From the NCBI GenBank assembly GCA_007118975.1, contig SKQO01000080.1:1-64000 (forward strand): a DNA stretch of 64,000 nt. Reading direction: 5' to 3'. This stretch comes from Halobacteriales archaeon (GTDB lineage Archaea; Halobacteriota; Halobacteria; Halobacteriales; SKNY01). This document shows, one piece after another, positions 17,017-25,552 of this stretch. The position numbers were made by a program, and so were the translations under genes. The notes under the pieces were generated by a model that was given only the letters and a program-made list of their open reading frames with translations, was not told the origin of the DNA and did not search any database. Within the stretch, counting starts at the first letter, position 1. Every line of letters starts with the position of its first letter.

Positions 17017-18384
17017 ATGAGCGATCTCGTCCCGCAGGCGGTGAACGTTCCCCGGGATCAGTTCGAGTTCGAACTCCTCCCGGAGACGGACCAATCCTTC
17101 GAGAACGCGCTGGCGAAGGCGCGGGACGGCGAACGGTTACACGTCGACGATGCAGTAGTGCTGCTCACGACCGGAACTGACTCCGATGGCATCGATCCCG
17201 TCAGAAAGGAGGCTGTCCTCGAGGCGGCCGACACTCACCGGGCGGAGACGGTGGGCGAGGAGGTCACCTTCGTCGCCAACCTCAACAACAACGTCACGAC
17301 CGCGTGTAACACCGGGTGCTTGTTCTGCAATTTCAAGGATACGGCCCACCGCTTCGAGCGAGACAATCCGGCCGACCACGGCGGGTTCACCAAAACGCCG
17401 GCAACGTCTTGCCGGATCGTCTCTGAGGCCGTCGAGTGGGGAATTTCCGAGGTATGCTCGGTCAGCGGCCTCCATCCAGCCCTCGCGCTGGACGAGGAAC
17501 ATCTCGAAATCCTCCGTGCAGACGCGAATGATCCGTCGCTTGACTTCAAACCGCCGGAGGCCTACGAGACGGATCCGGGGACCTACTGCGAGCAGCTTCG
17601 CGCTATGTCCGTCGACGGGCTACACGTCCATTCGATGACACCGGAGGAGGCAGCTCACGCTCGACGGGGCACCGACTGGTCCTACCGGACGGTGTACGAG
17701 CGAATGCACGCCGCCGGGCTCGATTCTGCACCCGGAACGGCCGCAGAGATTCTCGTAGACGAGGTGCGTGACGTGATCTGTCCCGGCAAGATCGACACGG
17801 CCGAGTGGGTGGCCGCGATGGAGGGCGCAGCCGAGGTCGGGCTGGGATTGACAGCGACGATCATGTACGGGCACGTCGAGAACGAACGTCACCGTGCGGA
17901 ACACCTACGCGTCGTGCGAGACCTGCAGGATCGGATCGGGGCGATCACCGAATTCGTCCCGCTCTCCTTTGTCCACCACGATACGCCGCTGTATAACGAG
18001 GGGATCGTCTCCGCCAGTTCGAGCACGGTCGAGGACGAACTGCTGATCGCCGTCTCGCGGTTGTTTCTCGACAACATTCCGAACATTCAGTCCTCGTGGG
18101 TCAAATATGGCGACGAACTCGGGCTCAAGATGCTCAACTGTGGCGCCAACGATTTCATGGGAACGATCCTCTCCGAGGAGATCACCAAACGGGCGGGTGG
18201 CCGGTTCGGGGAGGCAAGAAGCGTTACCGAATACGTCGAGATGATCGACGCCATCGGCCGTATTCCGGTGGAGCGGTCGACGGACTATCGACGTCGCCAC
18301 CGGTTCGACCCCGCGGACCCACCGTTCGGGCCAGTCCTCGGGCCAAAAGCCGATGGGACGCCGATGCTCGAACTTGTGTCCTAA
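17017..18384 (+). CDS. cofH: F0 synthase subunit CofH
   Basis: Radical SAM subunit that couples tyrosine to 5-amino-6-ribitylaminouracil, the first half of making the deazaflavin F0 of coenzyme F420. The 455-residue protein carries the CX3CX2C cluster motif CNTGCLFC (Cys97, 101, 104) and later motifs HHDTPLYNEG and SWVKYGDELGLKML typical of CofH/MqnC enzymes. ATG at 17017 is preferred over 16960, because the first 19 track residues lie before a normal start (MSDLVPQAV). The gene ends with a 4-base convergent overlap with cofG. Confidence 0.95.
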   Translation: MSDLVPQAVNVPRDQFEFELLPETDQSFENALAKARDGERLHVDDAVVLLTTGTDSDGIDPVRKEAVLEAADTHRAETVGEEVTFVANLNNNVTTACNTGCLFCNFKDTAHRFERDNPADHGGFTKTPATSCRIVSEAVEWGISEVCSVSGLHPALALDEEHLEILRADANDPSLDFKPPEAYETDPGTYCEQLRAMSVDGLHVHSMTPEEAAHARRGTDWSYRTVYERMHAAGLDSAPGTAAEILVDEVRDVICPGKIDTAEWVAAMEGAAEVGLGLTATIMYGHVENERHRAEHLRVVRDLQDRIGAITEFVPLSFVHHDTPLYNEGIVSASSSTVEDELLIAVSRLFLDNIPNIQSSWVKYGDELGLKMLNCGANDFMGTILSEEITKRAGGRFGEARSVTEYVEMIDAIGRIPVERSTDYRRRHRFDPADPPFGPVLGPKADGTPMLELVS

Positions 18385-19532
18385 GTGCCAGTCGCGGGAT
18401 CGATCCCGGCAATCGAATCGCCCTCGAGGACAGCCCGATACCGCCGACCACCGGCCGAGTTCGATCGAATGGCTGCTCGAATCGATTCGCTGATCCACCC
18501 GCGGTCACCATGCCCGCCATATTCCGCCGGTAGATACGTCTCATAGACCGGCAGTCGCTCCTCGAGTGGCACGCCGGCGTGATCCGCGAGTTCACGAAGT
18601 TCCTCCAGGGCCGGCCAGGCGTACGTGGGGTTGATGTAGTCGTCGGTAACGGGTGACACGCCGCCCAAATCGTCGACGCCACAATCGAGTAGCTCCGCGG
18701 TCGGCGAGAGGTTAGGTGGCACCTGAACGGACACTTCCGGCGGGAGTGCTGCTCTGGCCATCGCCGTCACTCGCCGCATGGCGTCGACGGAGGGTCGCTC
18801 AAACGTCGATCGCTCGTTGGGCACGACGTTCTGGACGATGACTTCCTGGATGTGCCCGTATCGATCGTGGAGCTCGGCGATCGCAAGGAGGCTCCGTGCC
18901 CGGTCCGCCCAGTCCTCGCCGATTCCGACAAGGATTCCCGTGGTGAAGGGCACCTGTAGTTCACCGGCAACGCGCAAGGTGTTCAACCGTTGCCCCGGCT
19001 GTTTTTTTCGGGGGCCCGCGTGGGCATCAACGTCAGCGACTGTTTCCAACATCACTCCCATCGAGGCGTTCACCGGAGCCACAGTCGCCATTTGCTCTTT
19101 CGTTTGATCGCCCGGATTGCTGTGGGGCAACAGTCCGATATCCAGCGCGAGTTCGCACATCTCTCGCAGATACGTGTGGATCGAATCGTGCCCCAGATCG
19201 TTCAGCTGTTGGTAGATCCCGGTGTACCGATCGTCCGGATCGTCGCCGAACGTAAACAACGCCTCCGTACAACCGGCGTCGACACCGCGTTCGAGGATTT
19301 CTCTCACCTCGTCGGGCGTCAGGAGCGACGCGTCACCGGGGGGATCGAAGTACGTACAGTAGGTGCAGGTGTATCGACACGCCGTCGTCAGCGGCACGAA
19401 CACGTTTCTGGCGAAGGTAAGTCGGTTCGCGGCGTCTACGTCGGCCGGCGTTACCGACAGGAGCTGGTCGACTGCGTCCTCGTCGAGGTCCAGGTCGATG
19501 TCCCACTCCCCGGCCCCCGGAATGGTCGCCAT
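18381..19532 (-). CDS. cofG: F0 synthase subunit CofG
   Basis: Second radical SAM subunit of F0 synthase; it closes the deazaflavin ring on the CofH product. The 383-residue protein has the cluster motif CRYTCTYC (Cys52, 56, 59) followed by TYFDPPG, and conserved segments such as ALFTFGDDPDDRY, HSNPGDQTKEQMA and VPPNLSPTAELLDCGVDDLGGVSPVTDDYINP, characteristic of CofG. It is transcribed towards cofH, and lies 35 bases downstream of cofC on the same strand. Confidence 0.95.
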   Translation of the reverse strand: MATIPGAGEWDIDLDLDEDAVDQLLSVTPADVDAANRLTFARNVFVPLTTACRYTCTYCTYFDPPGDASLLTPDEVREILERGVDAGCTEALFTFGDDPDDRYTGIYQQLNDLGHDSIHTYLREMCELALDIGLLPHSNPGDQTKEQMATVAPVNASMGVMLETVADVDAHAGPRKKQPGQRLNTLRVAGELQVPFTTGILVGIGEDWADRARSLLAIAELHDRYGHIQEVIVQNVVPNERSTFERPSVDAMRRVTAMARAALPPEVSVQVPPNLSPTAELLDCGVDDLGGVSPVTDDYINPTYAWPALEELRELADHAGVPLEERLPVYETYLPAEYGGHGDRGWISESIRAAIRSNSAGGRRYRAVLEGDSIAGIDPATGT

Positions 19533-19567
19533 CGGGAAGTGATCCGCGGTGCGTCTTCAAAAACTTG

Positions 19568-20185
19568 TCACCCTCGGGCCCGCCGGGTCACTGTCACCCG
19601 ACCGTCTCCCACCGCAAGGCGGATGCCACGCTCTCGCAACCACGTGGCTGCCCGCCCGTCAGTGTGTAGAAGGACCTCGACGATATCAGCGGGTTCGTCA
19701 ACGTCGGTCGCGAGTCGAAACGAGTCGACCTCTGTTACTTCTAGCTCGTTCGCCGCCGCAATCGCACGATGGTCGCCAAGGGAATTCCCGTGGTAATCCA
19801 CCTCGAACGTCTCATCGCGCACCACGAGGACGTTTGTCCCACCCCCACGGCCGGGGGCGATTACCACGTCACCATTTCGGTCGAAGGTGTCCCGCAGGGC
19901 CTCGGTTGTTGCAAGCGCAACGTCGGCCATGACGACTGCTGTGGGTGGTTGGATTGCGGCCTCGACAGCCGGACTCAACGGCCGATCGTCCACCCGCACC
20001 GTGACGGGGACGGATTCGAACAGCGGCGCCGTCGAAAGCACCGTTACCTTCACGTCTATCGGCTCGAGCGCCGCCAGCACGTCCCCGAGCATCGCCCTCG
20101 CGAACGCCTGACGCTCGTTCGCCGAAAGAAGGTCCCCCAGACGGCTCTTCGGGCGTTCGGGCGTGTACGGAACGATAACCTGCAT
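19568..20185 (-). CDS. cofC: 2-phospho-L-lactate guanylyltransferase CofC
   Basis: Activates a 2-phospholactate-type unit with GTP for attachment to F0 in F420 synthesis. The 205-residue protein begins MQVIVPYTPERPKSRL, close to the family's PVKPLARAKSRL-type nucleotide-binding start, with SANERQAFARAMLGDVLAAL after it and the glycine-rich VVIAPGRGGGTNVLVV in the middle. The track start at 20425 is wrong: its first 80 residues lie in the cetZ 3' end in another frame, and ATG at 20185 gives the family start. It is 38 bases downstream of cetZ and 35 upstream of cofG. Confidence 0.92.
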   Translation of the reverse strand: MQVIVPYTPERPKSRLGDLLSANERQAFARAMLGDVLAALEPIDVKVTVLSTAPLFESVPVTVRVDDRPLSPAVEAAIQPPTAVVMADVALATTEALRDTFDRNGDVVIAPGRGGGTNVLVVRDETFEVDYHGNSLGDHRAIAAANELEVTEVDSFRLATDVDEPADIVEVLLHTDGRAATWLRERGIRLAVGDGRVTVTRRARG

Positions 20186-20222
20186 CGAGTCTGAATCGAC
20201 TGTGTAGAGTCGGCGTGCGTCC

Positions 20223-21404
20223 TCAGAAGAGCGGTTCAAGCTCGTCCTGGTCGTCCTGGACGAGTTCCTCGAGACGTTCGGTACTCGCCTCGCGGATGTC
20301 TTCGATGTTGTCCTGGGTTTCGATGGCCAGCTGCTGGAGCTCTTTAATACGGGGAATGTCGGTGACGCCCGCCAGTAACAGGACGGCCGATACTTCGTCA
20401 GCACTGTCGAGCGGGTAGTCTCCACCGCGTACCTCCATACTTCCGGTCTTTTCTTCGATCCACTTTCGGCCGCGTTCGATCCCTTTGCGGTTCAGATACG
20501 GGCTCGGGCCGGAGAGGACCAAGACTGCCCGTTCGGCTCCCTCGAGCTCGGCGGGGAGGGTCAATCGCCCCAGGGCCGCCTCGCGAACCAGTGAGGTGAT
20601 CCGATTGGTCGCACTGGCTGAATCGATCTCCGGCCCGTCTGCACCCATGAGGCGGGAAAGCAACCCCGAACCGTTCCCGCGTTCGTCACCAACGAAATCG
20701 GATGCATACCCAACAGTGGATATGCCACCGCCAGCGAGCGTATTGATAATTTCGCTGGAGTCGACGACGCTCTCTGCTACTTGTTCATCGGCGTTAACCT
20801 CCCCCGCGCTGAAGAGAATCCCGAACCGCTTGACGATCTCTTCGTTGAGCTGATCGTATCCGCTTTGGACGGATTCACCCGTTTGCCGCCAGGCGTCGTT
20901 GTCAAACACCATGAGGTTGTCCACCTCGTGGATGAACGTCTGGAGCGCCCGTGCGGCATTCAGGGTGTAGATGCCACCTTCGTCGTTGCCGGGCAGCACG
21001 CCGAGGCCGTAGACGGGTTCGGTGTAGATCCGTTTGAGGTGGCGGGCCATCACTGGTGATCCACCGCTGCCCGTCCCACCACCGAGTGCGGAGACGATCA
21101 GGAACGCGTCGATCTCGTGGACGCGAATCTTGTCGATCGCACTCTGGATCTCGTCGATGTCCGCCTCGGCGATTTCGGCACCGAGTTCGTTGTCTGCCCC
21201 GACACCATGCCCTTTAACCTGGGCCTGCCCGATCAGGACGCGGTTCTCCTCGGGAATATATTCGAGGCCGAGCAAGTCCGCCTTCGCGGTGTTGATCACG
21301 ATTGCCGACTGCACGATATTATTCCCTGTCTGTCGATCGAATTCGAGAAAGCGATCGACGATCTTGCCCCCGGCCTGTCCAAAGCCGATCATCGCGAGTT
21401 TCAT
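20223..21404 (-). CDS. cetZ: CetZ tubulin/FtsZ-superfamily cytoskeletal protein
   Basis: A GTPase of the CetZ family, which controls cell shape in haloarchaea rather than division. The 393-residue protein has the N-terminal MKLAMIGFGQAGGKIVDRFLEFD start that distinguishes CetZ from FtsZ, the GTP-binding loop ALGGGTGSGGSPV (glycines at 108-115) and the activation-domain region with VVDSSEIINTLAGGGIST. An acidic C-terminal tail (EELVQDDQDELEPLF) ends the protein. A TATA-like TTTATATA lies ~30-40 bases upstream on the minus strand near 21445. It leads the cetZ-cofC-cofG run. Confidence 0.94.
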   Translation of the reverse strand: MKLAMIGFGQAGGKIVDRFLEFDRQTGNNIVQSAIVINTAKADLLGLEYIPEENRVLIGQAQVKGHGVGADNELGAEIAEADIDEIQSAIDKIRVHEIDAFLIVSALGGGTGSGGSPVMARHLKRIYTEPVYGLGVLPGNDEGGIYTLNAARALQTFIHEVDNLMVFDNDAWRQTGESVQSGYDQLNEEIVKRFGILFSAGEVNADEQVAESVVDSSEIINTLAGGGISTVGYASDFVGDERGNGSGLLSRLMGADGPEIDSASATNRITSLVREAALGRLTLPAELEGAERAVLVLSGPSPYLNRKGIERGRKWIEEKTGSMEVRGGDYPLDSADEVSAVLLLAGVTDIPRIKELQQLAIETQDNIEDIREASTERLEELVQDDQDELEPLF

Positions 21405-21582
21405 AACTCAGCTATGTAACTCCGTGGTAAAAGCACCAACGTCGTATATAAATACCTTTTGCTCGCGGCGCCGTTTTCCCCCACCTGAACCCGGCGCAGG
21501 CGGGCGAAATCGAGGCCGACGGAGTTGAGGGGAAACGGACCGTTTTAACCCGTCTCAGTGTTTCCCCTATTTAATTAGGGTA

Positions 21583-22476
21583 TCAAGCGAGTCGTCTTTC
21601 GAGATGTTCTTCGAGGGTCGTGAGGTCGGCTGGTTGCCGATCGAATGCGGTGATATCGTTGGTTGACACGGTGTTTTTCACGCCGAGTGCCCGGTATTGG
21701 TCCGGCCCGAAGGGAACCAGTGGGAGGAACTTGGCTATGGTGAATCCCACTTTCGCCAGCGGCATCGGGATCGGAACGATTCGCACCGACTGACCCTTCA
21801 TTTCGTAGTACAGCCGGGTGACAGCTGCGAGGCTGTGTACCTCGGGTCCCCCGAGTTCGTAGACCTCGCCATCGTGCGCCCCATCCGTAATCGCTGTTGC
21901 CACGAGTTCGACCAGATCACCCACCCAGATCGGCTGAAATTGCGTTCGTCCGCCCCCTGGCAGAGCGGTCACGTACGGCGTGGTTACCCGTTGGATGAAC
22001 TCGATGAATTCGTCACCCTCGCCGACGACTACCGACGGCCGTAGGATCACCCAGTCCCGGTCAGCAGCCGTGACGACGCCTTCCGCTTGCCCCTTTGCCC
22101 GCAGATGTGCAGTTGGCGCCTCCGTGTCCGCCCCGAGGCCACTCATCTGGACGATCTTCGGAATGCCACATTCGGTGGCTGCCCGCACGAGGTTCCTTGT
22201 CGCTCCAACGTGGACCGTCTGCTGGCGTTCCTCGCCACCCCGTGGCCGGTAAAGCGGGGACAACGCAACGAGGTTGACGACGACGTCCGCCCCCTCGAGA
22301 ACCGCCGGAAGCCCCTCGTACTCGGTGACGTCTGCAGTCGCTGTTCCGACTGAGGCCGGAAGTTCCGCGGCAGCTCCCGATCGAGAGAGTGCCGTCACGT
22401 TCACATTTCTCGTCGCCAGTTCACGACACAGGCGGGTTCCAATGAAGCCCGTCCCACCGGCGACTACTACGTTCAT
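21583..22476 (-). CDS. NAD(P)-binding NmrA/NDUFA9-like epimerase-reductase
   Basis: An atypical short-chain dehydrogenase of 297 residues. It opens with the nucleotide-binding motif VVVAGGTGFIGTRL (residues 3-16), then VVNLVALSP, and the substrate-domain sequence typical of complex I NDUFA9-like proteins (RPSVVVGEGDEFIEFIQ, GGGRTQFQPIWVGDLVE). Such proteins bind NAD(P) and a quinone- or sterol-like partner; the reaction here is unknown. I chose ATG at 22476 (MNVVVAGG) rather than the track's 22527, as the family starts immediately at the Rossmann strand. It is divergent from tmk. Confidence 0.88.
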   Translation of the reverse strand: MNVVVAGGTGFIGTRLCRELATRNVNVTALSRSGAAAELPASVGTATADVTEYEGLPAVLEGADVVVNLVALSPLYRPRGGEERQQTVHVGATRNLVRAATECGIPKIVQMSGLGADTEAPTAHLRAKGQAEGVVTAADRDWVILRPSVVVGEGDEFIEFIQRVTTPYVTALPGGGRTQFQPIWVGDLVELVATAITDGAHDGEVYELGGPEVHSLAAVTRLYYEMKGQSVRIVPIPMPLAKVGFTIAKFLPLVPFGPDQYRALGVKNTVSTNDITAFDRQPADLTTLEEHLERRLA

Positions 22477-22560
22477 ACGCCGCGATTTCGCGTCCAGTAA
22501 CGTAAAAGTGGCCGGCGGGCGAATCAAATCATTATTCCCTCGCCTGCGCGAACGCTGGCC

Positions 22561-23145
22561 ATGCTGATTACCGTCGAGGGCATCGACGGAAGTGGCAAAT
22601 CCACCGTGTGTGAAGCCCTGGAAGAGGTATACCCCGAGGCCGTGTTGACCAGGGAGCCGACGACGAGTTGGTATGGCCAGGCGGTGCGACGCTCGATCGC
22701 GACGCCCGACGCCGACCCGCTTGCTGAGCTATTTCTGTATACCGCCGACCACGCCGATCACCTGCATCGACTGATCAGGCCGTCACTCGAGGCCGGAAAG
22801 CTGGTGATCTCTGACCGGTACTCGGACTCTCGGTACGCCTACCAGGGCACAACACTCGAGGGTGTCTTGCCGGAGCCGATGTCGTTCGTTCGCTCGGTCC
22901 ACGAACCGTGGACCCGCGAGCCCGATCTCACCATTTATCTGGACGTGCCGCCGGCCGTTGGAGCGGCCCGGAGCGAGGGGGCCAACAAGTTCGAACACAA
23001 ATCACACCTGCGTGCGGTCCGCGATCGATACGAAACACTCCTTGCCGCGGAACCGGACCGGTTTGTTCGCGTCGATGCCACCCGCTCGTCGTCCTCGGTC
23101 ATCACATCCGTCGAGAGACGTCTCGAGGAATGGCTCGGGACCTGA
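22561..23145 (+). CDS. tmk: Thymidylate kinase
   Basis: Phosphorylates dTMP to dTDP for DNA synthesis. The 194-residue protein has the P-loop [10 protein letters not shown] (residues 6-15), the dTMP-binding LTREPTT motif, and the DR-Y segment [14 protein letters not shown] with the conserved Arg/Asp/Tyr. The lid region ([20 protein letters not shown]) is the archaeal form. Length and order match the family. It ends 2 bases before the convergent stop of the RAM-domain gene. Confidence 0.95.
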   Translation: MLITVEGIDGSGKSTVCEALEEVYPEAVLTREPTTSWYGQAVRRSIATPDADPLAELFLYTADHADHLHRLIRPSLEAGKLVISDRYSDSRYAYQGTTLEGVLPEPMSFVRSVHEPWTREPDLTIYLDVPPAVGAARSEGANKFEHKSHLRAVRDRYETLLAAEPDRFVRVDATRSSSSVITSVERRLEEWLGT

Positions 23146-23146
23146 T

Positions 23147-23380
23147 TCAGTGGCTCAGGGAAATGTACGTCTTGGTGTCCACGATCCCTTCGAGCCCTTG
23201 TATTTTCGAGGCGGCTGCGTGAAGTACGCTGTACACGTTCTCCACCTCCACCTCGACGATGATATCGTAGTCGCCGGCGACGATATGTGCCTCGAGGACT
23301 TCCGGCAGGTCACGAATCCATTCGAGGTTTCCCTCGGATTCGCCAACCCCGGTTTTCACCATGATGAAGGCGTGGACCAT
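23147..23380 (-). CDS. Stand-alone RAM (Lrp/AsnC effector) domain protein
   Basis: A 77-residue protein equal to the C-terminal ligand-binding domain of Lrp/AsnC regulators without the DNA-binding half. Motifs are VHAFIMVKTGVGESE, VLEAHIVAGDYDIIVEVEVE and GLEGIVDTKTYISLS, matching the beta-alpha-beta-beta-alpha-beta RAM fold. Such free domains in haloarchaea often accompany TrkA-type potassium proteins; this one is divergent from the trkA-like gene with only ~90 bases between the starts. Ligand unknown. Confidence 0.9.
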   Translation of the reverse strand: MVHAFIMVKTGVGESEGNLEWIRDLPEVLEAHIVAGDYDIIVEVEVENVYSVLHAAASKIQGLEGIVDTKTYISLSH

Positions 23381-23469
23381 CCGTGTGATGGGTTACCACA
23401 CAATGGGTAAAAACCTTTGCACACCGCCCGAGGACAAGTTTATTCTGGCCGGTCTTCGTAACCCACATA

Positions 23470-24153
23470 ATGCGTTTCGTTCTTGTTGGCGGGGGTCGTG
23501 TCGGGGCGAGGGCGGCGCGAGTCCTCACTGAAGAGGGCCACGGGGTGACGGTCGTCGAGACGGAGCCCGAGGCCATCGAGCGCCTGGAGGCCGCCGGCAT
23601 CCGTGTCGTCCAGGGCGACGGCGGGCGGGAGCCGGTGCTCGAAGAGGCTGGCGTGATGGAAGCGGATGCTGTCGCGGCTCTGACCGGGGATATCAACACG
23701 AATTTCGCCGCCGCGATGATTGCGAAACACCACGGTTGCCGCACCGTCCTTCGGATCGACGAGGACTACCGGGAGGACATCTATCGCCGATATGCAACCG
23801 AGGTCGACGAAATCATCTATCCGGAGCGACTTGGGGCGATTGTCGCCAAGAACGCCCTCCTCGGCGGAAACATTCGTGCGATCGCGGACATCGCCCAGAA
23901 TCTCCAGATCCTCGAGTTACGGGTGACAGAACATTCGCCCATGGCAAATTATAGCATGGGCGAGATCCAACTCCCTGCCGACGCGACGATTCTGGCCATG
24001 GCGAAACGGGACGCCTCGTTCGCCATCCCCGACGAGGACGAAACGCTACAACCGGGCGATCGCGTCGTGGTACTGGCGGATTTCGACGTCCTTTCCGACG
24101 TTCGCCAGCTGATCGTGGGACCGGAGGATCAAGCCGTCGTGGGAGGATACTGA
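23470..24153 (+). CDS. trkA: TrkA-type potassium uptake regulatory protein
   Basis: A cytoplasmic NAD(H)-binding regulator of a Trk/Ktr potassium channel. The 227-residue protein has a TrkA-N Rossmann domain starting MRFVLVGGGRVGARAARVL with the acidic ribose-binding VVETE, followed by a TrkA-C (RCK_C) domain around residues 140-220 (LELRVTEHSPMANYSMGEIQLPAD to LQPGDRVVVLADFD). The membrane channel partner is not in the window. A RAM-domain gene follows after 1 base, and another lies divergently upstream. Confidence 0.93.
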   Translation: MRFVLVGGGRVGARAARVLTEEGHGVTVVETEPEAIERLEAAGIRVVQGDGGREPVLEEAGVMEADAVAALTGDINTNFAAAMIAKHHGCRTVLRIDEDYREDIYRRYATEVDEIIYPERLGAIVAKNALLGGNIRAIADIAQNLQILELRVTEHSPMANYSMGEIQLPADATILAMAKRDASFAIPDEDETLQPGDRVVVLADFDVLSDVRQLIVGPEDQAVVGGY

Positions 24154-24154
24154 A

Positions 24155-24385
24155 ATGGTCACTGCATACATCATGGTCAAGGCTCAGACGTCCGAGGCGG
24201 ATCGACTCCGGGAAGACATCCAGTCCCTCGCGGGAATCGAGACGGCACATATCGTCGCGGGCGACGTAGACCTCATTGCCAAGGCCGTTGTCGATGGTCC
24301 GGCGGACGTGAAAACAATCGCAGCGGACGGGATCCAGGCCATCGAGGGCGTCGAATCGACGCGCACCTACGTGGCGATGGACTGA
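24155..24385 (+). CDS. RAM (Lrp/AsnC effector) domain protein paired with trkA
   Basis: A 76-residue free RAM domain (MVTAYIMVKAQTSEAD, IETAHIVAGDVDLIAKAVV, GIEGVESTRTYVAMD-type ending) one base after the trkA stop, so almost certainly co-translated with it. It parallels the divergently placed RAM protein at 23147. Probably it senses a small ligand and modulates TrkA or a potassium channel; this is inference from context, since no DNA-binding domain is present. Confidence 0.9.
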   Translation: MVTAYIMVKAQTSEADRLREDIQSLAGIETAHIVAGDVDLIAKAVVDGPADVKTIAADGIQAIEGVESTRTYVAMD

Positions 24386-24389
24386 ACGC

Positions 24390-24893
24390 TCACGGCGGCT
24401 CGATACCGTCCTCCCCCGCCTGTCGTCGCGCCTGCGACAACATATCATTCACCGGCGGGCCGTACGCATACCCCGGGATTACCCCCTGTAGATAGGTGCC
24501 TTCCAGAAAGGTGACCAACGCGGTGACGGCCTCGACCGGTGGGGGAGCGTCTGCCGGTCGATCGAAGGTTATGCCCACGGTGACGGTCTCTCGATTCCAG
24601 TCGATTTCGTACTCGGCGGCCGTGAGGTCGGTGGCCTTGTGAGCGTCGGCTGCCCGCAACGAAAGGGTCTCTGCCCATCCTTCGAGGACGACGTCCGGGA
24701 CGGTCTCGTCCAGCACGACGGCGTCCAGCGACGGGAACGTGACATCAACCCTGAAATCGAGACGGCCTTCCGATTCCGCGATGACCAGCTCGGCGTCGAA
24801 TGGCGACGTTTCGATCACGACGCGATCGGCGGATCGGCGGAACCCATCTCGCCGATCGAAGGCGGCGATGACCTCATCTACTCGTTGGCTCAT
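24390..24893 (-). CDS. Haloarchaeal DUF5813-like protein
   Basis: A 167-residue soluble acidic protein. It begins MSQRVDEVIAAFDRRDGFRR and has a beta-rich middle (FDAELVIAESEGRLDFRVDVTFPSLDAVVLDE), a layout I associate from memory with the haloarchaeal DUF5813 family. Its stop lies 4 bases from the convergent RAM gene. No catalytic motif is visible and the function is unknown. Confidence 0.75.
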   Translation of the reverse strand: MSQRVDEVIAAFDRRDGFRRSADRVVIETSPFDAELVIAESEGRLDFRVDVTFPSLDAVVLDETVPDVVLEGWAETLSLRAADAHKATDLTAAEYEIDWNRETVTVGITFDRPADAPPPVEAVTALVTFLEGTYLQGVIPGYAYGPPVNDMLSQARRQAGEDGIEPP

Positions 24894-24914
24894 ATGCCGT
24901 CGACCCGCCGCGCG

Positions 24915-25493
24915 TCAATGGAAATTGCGATTCGGCTGTTTCCGACGCCAGGGGATTGCGGGCGTTGACCCACTGACGACCACCCACGCGACGAGCAGGG
25001 CCGCACCGACGATTTCCGGGAGCGCCAGTCCGGGCATCGGCCAGAGTCCCAGTATCCACGTCGCCCACACGAGCAGGTGCAGGCCGACCAGCCCAAGCGT
25101 CGTTTTGCCGGTGTTTTCGTCCCGCCGACGAATCCCGTCACAGAGCATGGCGACGGTGAACAGTCCGAAAAACCCGGCCGCTGTCGGCACGTGCATCGGA
25201 TGGCCGAGTGGAAACAGTCCGACCCCCATCAATCCCAGCATCGCCAGCCCAAACGTGAACCCGGTACAATGGGCGAGCGGGGTTGTGGCTTGGCGTCGCA
25301 AGCCATTGGCATACACGACGCCCAACGCGCCGCCCAGTATCACACTCGCGTTGAAGACGGGCGCACTCCCCGCTCGCGTCCCGAGATCCGATAGTGCGTC
25401 CGTACTCCAGGAAAACGTCGGATCGATCGTCGTTGCCCCAAGAACGCCACCGAGGGTGACAACGACTGCCAGCAGCCCACACGCCCGTTCCAT
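24915..25493 (-). CDS. DUF998-type six-span membrane protein
   Basis: A 192-residue membrane protein with six hydrophobic segments. The start MERACGLLAVVVTLGGVLGATTIDPTFSWSTDALSDLG matches the DUF998 family, where a first span is followed by a conserved 'SWxxxxLSDLG' loop. ATG at 25493 is chosen because the track's 40 upstream residues run across the promoter of the divergent gene. A TATA-like element for this and the divergent gene lies near 25521-25530. Function unknown. Confidence 0.85.
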   Translation of the reverse strand: MERACGLLAVVVTLGGVLGATTIDPTFSWSTDALSDLGTRAGSAPVFNASVILGGALGVVYANGLRRQATTPLAHCTGFTFGLAMLGLMGVGLFPLGHPMHVPTAAGFFGLFTVAMLCDGIRRRDENTGKTTLGLVGLHLLVWATWILGLWPMPGLALPEIVGAALLVAWVVVSGSTPAIPWRRKQPNRNFH

Positions 25494-25519
25494 CGACTCC
25501 ACGGAAAGGACGTGTTCGA

Positions 25520-25532
25520 GCACACTATAAAC
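25520..25532 (+). promoter_or_regulatory. TATA box for the SAH-hydrolase-like gene
   Basis: The sequence CACTATAAACTC lies 25-30 bases before the ATG at 25553, the normal spacing for a leaderless archaeal transcript. This supports ATG 25553 as the start rather than the upstream TTG (25535) or the internal ATG (25601). Confidence 0.55.
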
Positions 25533-25552
25533 TCTTGGCAGGTGGCATCCGA

